From the NCBI RefSeq assembly GCF_032121415.1, contig NZ_CP135079.1, forward strand, positions 2,976,001 to 3,040,000: a DNA stretch of 64,000 nucleotides. The letters are read 5' to 3'. Position numbers and translations under genes: made by a program. Positions within the stretch are counted from its first letter, which is position 1, and the number at the start of each line of letters is the position of its first letter. The stretch is from Streptomyces parvus (GTDB taxonomy: Bacteria; Actinomycetota; Actinomycetes; Streptomycetales; Streptomycetaceae). Of the stretch, positions 28,486-36,782 are shown one piece after another. Below the pieces are notes generated by a model. That model saw only the letters and a list, made by a program, of their open reading frames with translations. It searched no databases and was not told the DNA's origin.

Positions 28486-29652
28486 ATGATCCGTTTCGAG
28501 CACGTCACCAAGCGGTACGCCGATGGCACCACCGCCGTCGACGACCTTTCCTTCGAGGTCGCCGAGGGTGAACTGGTCACGCTCGTCGGACCTTCCGGAT
28601 GCGGCAAGACGACCACCATGAAGATGGTGAACCGGCTGATCGAACCGACCGAGGGCGTGATATCCCTCGGCGGGGACGACATATCCACCATCGACCCCGT
28701 CCAACTGCGCCGCCGCATCGGCTATGTGATCCAGCAGGTGGGCCTTTTCCCGCACAAGACGGTGCTGGAGAACACCGCGACCGTTCCCCATCTGCTGGGC
28801 TGGAAGCGCGGAAAGGGACGCGAACGCGCCGCCGAACTCCTCGACCTCGTCGGACTCGACCCTTCCCTTTACGGTGACCGCTATCCGGAACAGCTTTCCG
28901 GCGGTCAGCGCCAACGCGTCGGCGTGGCCCGCGCACTGGCCGCCGATCCGCCCGTCCTCCTGATGGACGAGCCTTTCGGGGCGGTCGACCCGGTCGTCCG
29001 CGAACGCCTCCAGAACGAATTCCTGAAACTCCAGGCCCAGGTCCGCAAGACTGTGCTGTTCGTCACGCACGACATCGAGGAGGCCGTGCGCCTGGGCGAC
29101 CGCATCGCCGTCTACGGGCAGGGCCGCATCGAGCAGTTCGACTCCCCGGCCACCGTGCTCGGCGCCCCCGCGACCCCGTACGTGGCCGACTTCGTCGGCG
29201 CGGACCGCGGGCTGAAGCGGCTCTCGGTGACGCCCATCGAGGAGAGCGACCTCGACCAGCCGCCGGTCGTCCACCTCGACGACCCGCTGGCCACGGCCAC
29301 CGAACGGCTCCGGGCCGAGGGCGCGCGCTGGGCGGTCGTCCTGGACGGCCGGGACAACCTCCACGGCTGGATCCCCGCCGACGCGACCACCACCGCGAAG
29401 GGCACCGTCCGCGAACACGCCCGCCGGATGGAGGCCTGGCTTCCGCTCGGCGCGCCCCTCAAGCAGGCGTTCGCCACCATGCTCCAGCACGACGCGGGCT
29501 GGATCGCGGTCATCGACAAGGAGAGCGAGGGCCGCTTCCTCGGTGTGCTGACCCCCGCCCGGCTGCACGAGGCCCTGCGCCGCTCGATCGACGCCGACGC
29601 CCAGGACGTACCGCGCGCGGAGGTCGCGGTGGAGACGGTGGCGACCGCTTAG
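28486..29652 (+). CDS. Osmoprotectant ABC transporter ATP-binding protein (ProV/OpuCA type)
   Basis: A 388-residue ATPase. Walker A is GPSGCGKTTTMKMVNRL, the Q-loop VIQQVGLFPH, the signature LSGGQRQRVGVARAL, Walker B VLLMDEPFGAVD and the switch FVTHD. A C-terminal tail of about 130 residues holds two CBS-type repeats (VVHLDDPLATATERL..., MLQHDAGWIAVIDKE), which in OpuA/OpuC sense ionic strength. The ATG at 28486 has GGGGA just upstream; an earlier in-frame ATG at 28450 is unlikely. With the divergent permeases and binding protein it makes a complete importer. Confidence 0.94.
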   Translation: MIRFEHVTKRYADGTTAVDDLSFEVAEGELVTLVGPSGCGKTTTMKMVNRLIEPTEGVISLGGDDISTIDPVQLRRRIGYVIQQVGLFPHKTVLENTATVPHLLGWKRGKGRERAAELLDLVGLDPSLYGDRYPEQLSGGQRQRVGVARALAADPPVLLMDEPFGAVDPVVRERLQNEFLKLQAQVRKTVLFVTHDIEEAVRLGDRIAVYGQGRIEQFDSPATVLGAPATPYVADFVGADRGLKRLSVTPIEESDLDQPPVVHLDDPLATATERLRAEGARWAVVLDGRDNLHGWIPADATTTAKGTVREHARRMEAWLPLGAPLKQAFATMLQHDAGWIAVIDKESEGRFLGVLTPARLHEALRRSIDADAQDVPRAEVAVETVATA

Positions 29653-29672
29653 ACGAGACGGGCCGACCCGGT

Positions 29673-30803
29673 TCAGTGCTCGCCGAGCCGGGCGCTCAGC
29701 CACTGGAGGGCCGGCGGGATCTCCCGCCGCCAGGTCGTGAAGTTGTGCCCGCCGCTGTCGAGCACGATGGAGGACACTCTCGCGGGCGCCTTCACCCTCT
29801 CGATGAACTTCATCGTGCTCCCGATGTTGTCCTCGCCCTGCCGGGACGTCGTCACCAGGAACGAACCGCCGGACGGCGGCCGGTTCTCCAGGGTCCAGAG
29901 CAGGTCGGCGCGGTCGCGCAGGTCCTGCCTCCCGTGGAAGAGGTCGCCCGTCGTCGGGTCCTCGGCCGCCTTGTAGTACGCGGAGAGGCCGGCGCTCGCC
30001 GCGTACCGGTCCGGGTGGTGCAGCCCGATCTTCAACGCGCAGTAACCGCCGGTGGAGTTGCCGATGATGCCCCAGTCACGGGCCTCCTTCCCGGCCCGGT
30101 AGGACCCCGTGACCGCCTCCGGGAGGTCCTTCGCGAAGAACGTCTCGGTCTGCGGGCCCCCGGGGATGTCCACGCACTCGGTGTCCCGGGGCGGCGCGAC
30201 CGTCGGCCGCAGCATCACCAGGATCATCGGCCGGGCCTTCCCCGCCGTCACCAGGTCATGCGCGGTCTGCGGGTAGCGCAGCCCCTTCAGCAGGTTCTCC
30301 GCCGTGCCCGGGTAGCCGGTGAGGACCACGGCCGCCGGGAACGTCCGCCCGGCGTGCGCGCTTTGGAAGTACTCCGGCGGCAGATAGACGTACGCCGGGG
30401 ACTCGATGCCCGACGTACGGCCCGAGATCACCACCTCGTCGATCCGCCCGCCGACCGAGGGCACCCGCCCGCCCGGCACGTCCGGGTGCTGGGTGCCGAC
30501 GCGCGTCATGTGCCGGGAGCCGGCCGCGCCCGCCTCCCCGTCCGCGTGGTCGGTGACGACGCCCAGCTCCTGCTTCCGCCCGAAGAGGTCGGCCCAGGAA
30601 CCGTAGAAGAGGAAGGCGTTGTTGGCCGCGAGACCCAGCGCGGCGAACAGCGTCAGCTGGGTCGCCAGCAGCAGCCCGATCCGGCCCGACACCGCCGCCG
30701 CTCCGGGCCGGGCCAGCTGCGGCCAGAGCCGGACCGTGGCGGCGAACAGCGCGACGGCCAGCGCGGCCACGACCGCCAGAACTGCGGTGCTGGTGAGACC
30801 CAT
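29673..30803 (-). CDS. Membrane-anchored alpha/beta-hydrolase esterase (antigen 85/esterase D-like)
   Basis: A 376-residue protein with two hydrophobic N-terminal segments (residues about 3-24 and 40-60), then an extracytoplasmic esterase domain. The nucleophile elbow is IGNSTGGYCALKI, a GxSxGG variant. A putative acid follows in AYYKAAEDPTTG, and the His in DSGGHNFTTWRREIP. This layout resembles mycolyltransferase-like esterases of actinobacteria; Streptomyces has no mycolates, so the natural acyl substrate is unknown. The ATG at 30803 follows GGAGAAGG. Confidence 0.85.
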   Translation of the reverse strand: MGLTSTAVLAVVAALAVALFAATVRLWPQLARPGAAAVSGRIGLLLATQLTLFAALGLAANNAFLFYGSWADLFGRKQELGVVTDHADGEAGAAGSRHMTRVGTQHPDVPGGRVPSVGGRIDEVVISGRTSGIESPAYVYLPPEYFQSAHAGRTFPAAVVLTGYPGTAENLLKGLRYPQTAHDLVTAGKARPMILVMLRPTVAPPRDTECVDIPGGPQTETFFAKDLPEAVTGSYRAGKEARDWGIIGNSTGGYCALKIGLHHPDRYAASAGLSAYYKAAEDPTTGDLFHGRQDLRDRADLLWTLENRPPSGGSFLVTTSRQGEDNIGSTMKFIERVKAPARVSSIVLDSGGHNFTTWRREIPPALQWLSARLGEH

Positions 30804-30985
30804 GAGCGTGCCTTCTCCGTGATTCCTTGATTCCTTGGCAGGGGGCCGGGCGGCGGGATGCGGGAAATTTCCGGAATGTGGGTGAACCCGCGCCCACCGG
30901 CCCACGTCCTAGAGGGCGCACATCGTCCGCAGGGCCCGGCCCGCGGACGGACCCAAGAGAATCTCTCGCGAAGCCACGGGAAACG

Positions 30986-32833
30986 ATGTCTGTCACGCTA
31001 GATGGGGATAAGTCGGTATCGGTTCCGCGCCGTACGCACGCGATGCGCGGCGTACGGCGGTTGCTGCGCGGGCCGCGTCCGGAATCCGTACCGGCCCTCG
31101 TCGGTACCGCCTGCACCGTCGTCGGGCTGATCGACGTCGCCGCCGGGGTCTTCCCCCGCTTCCGGCACAGCCGGATGCACACCCTCGCCGAGGTGCTCCC
31201 CGGGGCGCTCGGCCCGTTCGCCGCCGCCCTCTCGCTCAGTGCGGGCATGCTGCTCCTCCTGCTCGCCCACGGGCTGAAGCGGCACAAGCGGCGGGCGTGG
31301 CGGGCGGCGGTGGTCCTGCTCCCCGTGGGGGCCGTGGCCCAGTTCGCCTACCGCCACTCGATCGTCGGGGTGCTCGTCCCGCTGACGCTCTGCTGGCTGC
31401 TGGTACGCCACCGCGACCAGTTCCGGGCGCTGCCCGACCCGCGCAGCCGCTGGCGCGCGCTCGCCAACTTCGTCCTGCTCGGCGCCGGTTCGCTCGGGCT
31501 CGGGCTGATCATCGTCAGCGTCCACCCCGGCCGGGTCGTCGGCGACCCCTCCATCGCCGACCGCCTCCAGCACGTGCTGTACGGCCTGTTCGGCATCGAG
31601 GGCCCCGTGGACTACGCGGGCAGGACCAGCTGGACCGTGGCCTACTCGCTGGGCGCGCTCGGCCTGCTGACCGCCGTCACCACCATCTACCTCGCCTTCC
31701 GCCCCGAACACCCGGCGGCCCTCCTCACCGAGGACGACGAGAGCCGGCTGCGGGAGCTGCTGGATCGGCACGGCGGCCGGGACTCGCTCGGCCACTTCGC
31801 GCTCCGCCGCGACAAGGGCGTCGTCTTCTCCCCCAGCGGCAAAGCGGCCGTCTGCTACCGGGTCGTCTCCGGGGTGATGCTGGCCGGCGGCGACCCCATC
31901 GGCGACGTGGAGGCCTGGCCGGGCGCGATCGAACGCTTCATGGACGAGGCGCAGGCGCACTCCTGGACCCCCGCCGTGATGGGCTGCAGCGAGACCGGCG
32001 GCCAGGTCTGGACCCGCGAGACCGGGCTCACCGCCCTGGAGCTGGGCGACGAGGCGGTGGTCGACGTGGCGGATTTCTCCCTCGCCGGACGGGCCATGCG
32101 GAACGTGCGGCAGATGGTCAAGCGCATCGAACGGGGCGGTTACGAGACCCGGGTCCGGCGGGCCCGTGACATCGGCGACGCCGAGCTGGACCGGATCCGC
32201 CGCGCCGCCGCCGACTGGCGCGGCACCGACACCGAACGTGGCTTCTCCATGGCGCTGGGCCGGATCGGCGACCCGGCCGACGGCGACTGCGTGATCGCCA
32301 CCGCCCACCTGCCCGGATCCGGTACGGAGGACTCCCCGCACGGGGACCTGAAGGCCGTCCTCCACTTCGTACCGTGGGGGCGCGACGGGATGTCCCTGGA
32401 GCTGATGCGCCGCGACCGATCGGCCGACCCCGGCATGAACGAGCTCCTGATCGTCGCCTCCCTCCAGGCCGCCGGGAACCTCGGTGTCGAGCGGGTCTCG
32501 CTGAACTTCGCGATGTTCCGCTCGGCGCTGGCCCGCGGCGAGCGGCTCGGCGCGGGACCGGTGCTGCGCTGCTGGCGCGGGCTGCTGATCTTCCTCTCGC
32601 GCTGGTTCCAGATCGAGTCGCTGTACAAGTTCAACGCCAAGTTCAAGCCCCGCTGGGAGCCCCGCTTCGTGGTGTTCCGCACCAGCCGGGACCTGCCCCG
32701 CATCGGGATCGCGGCGATGCGGGCGGAGGGCTTCGTGAACCTCTCGCTGCCCCGCCCGTTCCGGCCCCGCACGCCCCGCCCGTGCGGTCACACCGTGCGT
32801 ACGCGCCCGGAGCGCGAGGTGAGCGCGGCGTGA
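30986..32833 (+). CDS. Phosphatidylglycerol lysyltransferase-like membrane protein (DUF2156)
   Basis: A 615-residue protein. Residues about 30-240 hold six or seven membrane helices. Residues about 260-580 form the cytoplasmic DUF2156 aminoacyl-transfer domain (VFSPSGKAAVCYRVVSGVMLAGGDPIGD, FSMALGRIGDPADGDCVIATAH, SLELMRRDRSADPGMNELLI). It resembles the MprF/LysX class, which moves lysine from Lys-tRNA to phosphatidylglycerol and lowers membrane charge. No lysyl-tRNA synthetase domain is fused, unlike mycobacterial LysX, so it would use the housekeeping Lys-tRNA. The ATG at 30986 has only a weak GGGA upstream. Confidence 0.86.
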   Translation: MSVTLDGDKSVSVPRRTHAMRGVRRLLRGPRPESVPALVGTACTVVGLIDVAAGVFPRFRHSRMHTLAEVLPGALGPFAAALSLSAGMLLLLLAHGLKRHKRRAWRAAVVLLPVGAVAQFAYRHSIVGVLVPLTLCWLLVRHRDQFRALPDPRSRWRALANFVLLGAGSLGLGLIIVSVHPGRVVGDPSIADRLQHVLYGLFGIEGPVDYAGRTSWTVAYSLGALGLLTAVTTIYLAFRPEHPAALLTEDDESRLRELLDRHGGRDSLGHFALRRDKGVVFSPSGKAAVCYRVVSGVMLAGGDPIGDVEAWPGAIERFMDEAQAHSWTPAVMGCSETGGQVWTRETGLTALELGDEAVVDVADFSLAGRAMRNVRQMVKRIERGGYETRVRRARDIGDAELDRIRRAAADWRGTDTERGFSMALGRIGDPADGDCVIATAHLPGSGTEDSPHGDLKAVLHFVPWGRDGMSLELMRRDRSADPGMNELLIVASLQAAGNLGVERVSLNFAMFRSALARGERLGAGPVLRCWRGLLIFLSRWFQIESLYKFNAKFKPRWEPRFVVFRTSRDLPRIGIAAMRAEGFVNLSLPRPFRPRTPRPCGHTVRTRPEREVSAA

Positions 32834-32861
32834 GGCGTCGTACGGCGGCCACGGCAGGTCC

Positions 32862-32867
32862 TAGTCT
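32862..32867 (+). promoter_or_regulatory. -10 hexamer of folP (leaderless)
   Basis: TAGTCT is 6 nt before the folP ATG at 32874 and no ribosome-binding site is present, so the message should begin at or next to the start codon. This gives the folate operon its own promoter after the lysyltransferase-like gene. Confidence 0.6.
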
Positions 32868-32873
32868 GGTCGT

Positions 32874-33734
32874 ATGAGTACGACACGCACGCGGGGCACG
32901 GTCCGAGGGCTGCCGGAGTGGGACCGCTGCGCGGTCATGGGGGTCGTCAACGTGACGCCCGACTCCTTCTCCGACGGGGGCCGCTGGTTCGACACCACGG
33001 CCGCGGTCAAGCACGGCCTGCACCTGGTGTCCGAGGGCGCGGACCTGATCGACGTGGGCGGCGAGTCGACCCGCCCCGGCGCCAGCCGGGTGGACGAGGC
33101 CGAGGAGTTGCGCCGGGTGATCCCGGTCGTGCGGGGCCTGGCCTCCGAGGGCGTCACCGTCTCCGTGGACACCATGCGCGCCCGCGTCGCCGAGCAGGCC
33201 GTCGCCGCCGGGGCCGCCCTGGTCAACGACGTCAGCGGCGGCCTCGCCGACCCGGACATGATCCCGGCCGTCGCCGCCGCCGAGGTCCCGTTCGTCGTGA
33301 TGCACTGGCGCGGCTTCAGCGAGTCGATGAACAGCCGCGCGGTGTACGAGGACGTCGTCGCCGAGGTCCTCGACGAGCTGCGGCAGCGGATGGACGCGGT
33401 GATCGCGGGCGGGGTCGCCCCGGACCGCGTCGTGATCGACCCCGGCCTCGGCTTCGCGAAGGACGCCGCCCACGACCTGGCGCTCGTCGCGCACCTGGCC
33501 GAGCTGCACGCCCTGGGCCGCCCCCTGCTGGTGGCCGCCTCCCGCAAACGCTTCCTCGGCCACGTCCTGGCCGGTCCGGGCTCGGCCCCGCCGCCCGCAC
33601 GCGAACGCGACGCGGCCACCGCCGCCGTCTCCGCCCTGTCCGCGCAGGCCGGCGCCTGGGCGGTCCGGGTCCACGAGGTGCGCGCCACCGCCGACGCGGT
33701 CCGCGTCGCCCGCGCGGTCGAGGGAGCCGCGTGA
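32874..33734 (+). CDS. folP: Dihydropteroate synthase
   Basis: A 286-residue enzyme with the two family signatures: MGVVNVTPDSFSDGGRW (residues 22-38) and LIDVGGESTRPGAS. VNDVSGGLADP, DPGLGFAKDA and ASRKRFLG line the pterin and pABA sites. It condenses dihydropterin pyrophosphate with p-aminobenzoate and is the sulfonamide target. The stop overlaps the start of the NTF2-like gene (GTGA). It opens the folP - NTF2-like - folB - folK series. Confidence 0.97.
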   Translation: MSTTRTRGTVRGLPEWDRCAVMGVVNVTPDSFSDGGRWFDTTAAVKHGLHLVSEGADLIDVGGESTRPGASRVDEAEELRRVIPVVRGLASEGVTVSVDTMRARVAEQAVAAGAALVNDVSGGLADPDMIPAVAAAEVPFVVMHWRGFSESMNSRAVYEDVVAEVLDELRQRMDAVIAGGVAPDRVVIDPGLGFAKDAAHDLALVAHLAELHALGRPLLVAASRKRFLGHVLAGPGSAPPPARERDAATAAVSALSAQAGAWAVRVHEVRATADAVRVARAVEGAA

Positions 33735-34204
33735 ACGAGGAGCACGCACGGGCCGCCGCCGACATCGCGGAGGTCGAGGCGGCCAACACCGCCTTCTACG
33801 AAGCGCTGGAACGCGGCGACCACGAAGCACTCTCCGGCAGCTGGCTGCCCGGCGAGGACCTCACCGTCTCCTGCGTCCACCCCGGCTGGCCGGTGCTCAC
33901 GGGGCGGGGCGAGGTGCTGCGCAGCTACGCCCTGATCATGGCGAACACCGAGTACATCCAGTTCTTCCTGACCGACGTCAACATCGCGATGACCGGCGAC
34001 ACCGCGCTGGTCACCTGCACCGAGAACATCCTCAGCGGCGGCCCGGCCGAGGAGGGCAACGCGCTGGGCCCGCTGGTGGGCCAGCTGGTCGTCGCGACGA
34101 ACGTGTTCCGGCGCACCCCCGACGGCTGGAAGCTCTGGTCCCACCACGGGTCGCCGGTCCTCACGGAGTCCGACGAGGACGACGACGAGGAAGCTCCCTC
34201 CTGA
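33731..34204 (+). CDS. NTF2/SnoaL-like protein inside the folate operon
   Basis: A 157-residue cone-shaped NTF2 fold: a long N-terminal helix (IAEVEAANTAFYEALERGDHEALSGSW), then strands including TVSCVHPGWPVLTGRGEVLRSYA, MTGDTALVTCTENI and VVATNVFRRTPDGWKLWSHHGS, with an acidic tail. Family members range from isomerases and hydratases to binding proteins. Translational coupling to folP by GTGA and its place before folB suggest a folate-related or folate-protecting role, but nothing in the sequence proves it. Confidence 0.85.
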   Translation: MNEEHARAAADIAEVEAANTAFYEALERGDHEALSGSWLPGEDLTVSCVHPGWPVLTGRGEVLRSYALIMANTEYIQFFLTDVNIAMTGDTALVTCTENILSGGPAEEGNALGPLVGQLVVATNVFRRTPDGWKLWSHHGSPVLTESDEDDDEEAPS

Positions 34205-34413
34205 GGAGGAAACACCCTCCCGAGTGGGTACGGGACCGATAGGGATTCGAACCGATCTCCAAGGGGTAGGGGCGGCTACCAGCCCGGTGAGGCGCCGTCC
34301 ATGGCACCCACGGGCGAGCACTGTCGGTGCTCGCAGGTAGATTCGAAAGAAGGCTCCTCGCCGCCCGCACGCGGCCGGGTGCCTCTCGACCAACGACAGC
34401 AGGAGTGATTCGC

Positions 34414-34773
34414 GTGGATCGTGTCGCGCTGCGCGGCCTCAAGGCCCGCGGGCACCACGGCGTCTTCCCCCGGGAGCGGGAAGAGGGCCAGACCTTCATC
34501 GTCGACCTGGTGCTCGGCCTCGACACCCGCCCCGCGGCAGCCACCGACGACCTGGCCCGCACCGTGCACTACGGCGTGGTGGCCGAGGAGGTCGTCGACG
34601 TGGTGACGGGCGAACCGGTCGATCTGATCGAGACGCTCGCCGAGCGCATCGCCCAGCAGTGCCTGAAGCACGAAGGCGTCCAGGAGGTCGAGGTCGTGGT
34701 GCACAAGCCGGACGCGCCGATCACCGTCCCCTTCGACGACGTGACCATCACCATCACCCGGAGCCGAGCATGA
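34414..34773 (+). CDS. folB: Dihydroneopterin aldolase
   Basis: A 119-residue T-fold enzyme that splits dihydroneopterin into 6-hydroxymethyl-dihydropterin and glycolaldehyde. VDRVALRGLKARGHHGVFPREREEGQTF carries the active-site region, and LIETLAERIAQQCLKH and VVVHKPDAPITVPFDDV complete the fold. The GTG at 34414 follows CAGGAG. Its TGA overlaps the folK ATG. It is separated from the NTF2-like gene by 209 nt. Confidence 0.96.
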   Translation: MDRVALRGLKARGHHGVFPREREEGQTFIVDLVLGLDTRPAAATDDLARTVHYGVVAEEVVDVVTGEPVDLIETLAERIAQQCLKHEGVQEVEVVVHKPDAPITVPFDDVTITITRSRA

Positions 34774-35381
34774 CCGCATTTTCGACCGAGGGGCAGAGCG
34801 ACCCGACCGTACAGCCGGTTCCGACCGCCGTCGTCCGGCAGGTGGACGCCGCCGACGTCACGCTCTCCAACCCCAAGATGGCCGTGATCTCCCTCGGTTC
34901 CAACCTGGGCAACCGCCTGGAGACCCTCCAGGGGGCCGTCGACGCCCTGGAGGACACCCCGGGCCTCCGGGTCAAGGCCGTCTCCCCGGTGTACGAGACG
35001 GAGCCCTGGGGCGTCGAGGCGGACACCCAGCCGTCGTACTTCAACGCGGTCATCCTCGTGAAGACGACGCTGCCCCCCGCCTCCCTGCTGGAGCGCGGCC
35101 AGGCCGTCGAGGAGGCCTTCGACCGGGTCCGCGAGGAGCGCTGGGGCCCGCGCACCATCGACGTCGACATCGTGTCGTACGCCGACGTCCTCTCCGACGA
35201 CCCGGTGCTCACGCTCCCCCACCCGCGCGCCCACGAGCGGGCCTTCGTCCTCGCCCCCTGGCACGACGTGGACCCCGAGGCCCAGCTGCCCGGCGCCGGC
35301 CCTGTGGCCCAGCTCCTCGCGCAGGTCGGCCGCGACAGCGTGCTGCCCCGCGCCGACCTGGAACTGCGCCTGCCGGAGTAA
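34770..35381 (+). CDS. folK: Hydroxymethyl-dihydropterin pyrophosphokinase
   Basis: A 203-residue HPPK. The core begins at AVISLGSNLGNRLETLQGAVDAL and includes YFNAVILVKTTLPP, the signature RWGPRTIDVDIVSY with metal-binding Asp residues, and LPHPRAHERAFVLAPW. It transfers pyrophosphate from ATP to the pterin, making the substrate of FolP. About 36 extra N-terminal residues precede the catalytic core. The ATG at 34770 overlaps the folB stop. Confidence 0.96.
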   Translation: MTAFSTEGQSDPTVQPVPTAVVRQVDAADVTLSNPKMAVISLGSNLGNRLETLQGAVDALEDTPGLRVKAVSPVYETEPWGVEADTQPSYFNAVILVKTTLPPASLLERGQAVEEAFDRVREERWGPRTIDVDIVSYADVLSDDPVLTLPHPRAHERAFVLAPWHDVDPEAQLPGAGPVAQLLAQVGRDSVLPRADLELRLPE

Positions 35382-35455
35382 TCGTTAGGCTCGACGGACG
35401 GTGGTCCGGCGCACGGCCGGACCGGGCACAGGCGGCGCGAAGGGCGGCTCACTCG

Positions 35456-35944
35456 GTGAAGCAACTACGGCTCGGGGTACTGGCGGGCCTCTTCGCCGCC
35501 GCCGGTGTCCTCTCCTGGGGCGGAGCCCGCCTCTGGGACTCCTTCGGCACCCTGCCGAGCGTCCCGCTGGCCGCGTCGATCGTGCTCGCCGTGATCGCGG
35601 TGATCCTCCTCGCGACCGCCCTCTCCACCCGCACCCGCCTCCGCGCCCAACGCGAGCGCCGCCCCGGCGCCAAGGGTGTCGAGCCCCTGTTCGCGGCCCG
35701 CGCGGTCGTCTTCGGCCAGGCGAGCGCGCTGGTGGCCGCCCTGGTCGCCGGCATGTACGGCGGCACCGGCGTCTTCCTCCTGGGCTACCTCGACATCCCG
35801 CCCCGCCGCGACCAGGCCATCTACGCGGGCGCGGCGGTGATCGCCGGCATCGGCGTCATCGCGGCCGCCCTCTTCCTGGAGCGCGTCTGCCGCCTCCCGG
35901 AGGACGGCAACGACCACGACGGCACGGGCACGGCGGCGGCGTGA
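35456..35944 (+). CDS. DUF3180 integral membrane protein
   Basis: A 162-residue membrane protein with four predicted helices (LGVLAGLFAAAGVLSWGGARL; VPLAASIVLAVIAVILLATALS; an Ala/Val-rich pair near 80-105; AIYAGAAVIAGIGVIAAALFL). DUF3180 follows folK in many actinobacteria; its job is unknown. The short cytoplasmic loop between helices 2 and 3 is very basic (TRTRLRAQRERRPGAK). The GTG at 35456 lies 75 nt after folK. A strong hairpin follows the stop. Confidence 0.88.
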   Translation: MKQLRLGVLAGLFAAAGVLSWGGARLWDSFGTLPSVPLAASIVLAVIAVILLATALSTRTRLRAQRERRPGAKGVEPLFAARAVVFGQASALVAALVAGMYGGTGVFLLGYLDIPPRRDQAIYAGAAVIAGIGVIAAALFLERVCRLPEDGNDHDGTGTAAA

Positions 35945-35948
35945 GGCA

Positions 35949-35996
35949 CGACACGGGCCCGGCTGCCGCTGGTCAGCGGCAGCCGGGCCCGTGTCG
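35949..35996. terminator. Bidirectional terminator with 22-bp perfect stem
   Basis: Bases 35949-35970 pair without a mismatch with 35975-35996, closing a GGTC tetraloop. It sits between the convergent DUF3180 and folE genes and should stop transcription from both directions. Confidence 0.85.
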
Positions 35997-36010
35997 CGTA
36001 TTCCAGGGCG

Positions 36011-36616
36011 TCAGCGCGCCATGATGAGACTCATCGCCTCGGCGCGGGTCGCGGGGTCGCGGAGCTGGCCGCGCACCGCGGAGGTCAGGGTCTTCGCGCC
36101 CGGCTTGCGGATCCCGCGCATCGACATGCACATGTGCTCGCACTCGACGACGACGATGACGCCGCGCGGCTCCAGTATCGACATGAGGGACTCGGCGATC
36201 TGGGTCGTCAGCCGCTCCTGGACCTGCGGGCGGCGGGCGTATACGTCGACCAGCCGGGCCAGCTTGGACAGGCCGGTGATCTTGCCGGTGGAGGCGGGGA
36301 TGTAGCCGACGTGCGCGACGCCCCTGAACGGCACCAGATGATGTTCACAGGTCGAGAACACCTCGATGTCCTTGACCAGCACCATCTCGTCGTGACCCAG
36401 GTCGAATGTGGTCGTCAGGACGTCCTCGGGCTGCTGGTAGAGGCCCGCGAATATCTCCTTGTAGGCCCGCGCCACCCGCCCCGGCGTCTCGCGCAGGCCC
36501 TCGCGGTCCGGGTCCTCTCCGACGGCGAGCAGCAGCTCGCGTACGGCTGCCTCGGCCCGCTTCTCGTCGAATTCACCGATCGAACCCTGGCCGTCCAGCG
36601 TCACCGGGTCGGTCAT
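36011..36616 (-). CDS. folE: GTP cyclohydrolase I
   Basis: A 201-residue enzyme making dihydroneopterin triphosphate from GTP, the first folate step. The zinc site is [10 protein letters not shown] (Cys and His) and ECEHMCM (second Cys). [32 protein letters not shown] and RPQVQERLT are typical. The ATG at 36616 has GAGG at suitable spacing. It lies last in the tilS-hpt-ftsH-folE series but is separated from ftsH by a strong terminator, so it probably has its own promoter or depends on readthrough. Confidence 0.97.
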   Translation of the reverse strand: MTDPVTLDGQGSIGEFDEKRAEAAVRELLLAVGEDPDREGLRETPGRVARAYKEIFAGLYQQPEDVLTTTFDLGHDEMVLVKDIEVFSTCEHHLVPFRGVAHVGYIPASTGKITGLSKLARLVDVYARRPQVQERLTTQIAESLMSILEPRGVIVVVECEHMCMSMRGIRKPGAKTLTSAVRGQLRDPATRAEAMSLIMAR

Positions 36617-36684
36617 CTGTGCCTCGTTCCTCTGTGCTGCTCCGTGCGCGGGGTCGCGATCGGACATCGCGGGCATACGGAAAA

Positions 36685-36721
36685 GCCGCGCCCCCACAGG
36701 CTAGAACCTGGGGGGCGCGGC
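36685..36721 (-). terminator. Intrinsic terminator after ftsH
   Basis: An 11-bp perfect GC stem (36711-36721 with 36685-36695) is extended by a CAGG/CCTG inner stem and followed on the minus strand by TTTT. This is a classic rho-independent terminator 62 nt after the ftsH stop and 69 nt before the folE start. Confidence 0.85.
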
Positions 36722-36782
36722 GTGCATTCCGGAGCCGGTGCGGCGGCCCGTGACGGGCGTCTCACCTGGCGTGGAGCGCGGA

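Noticed and set aside
34231..34300. tRNA gene on the minus strand
   Set aside because: A GGTTCGAATCCC T-loop is present, but the T-stem pairs only two bases and no acceptor or anticodon stem can be built.
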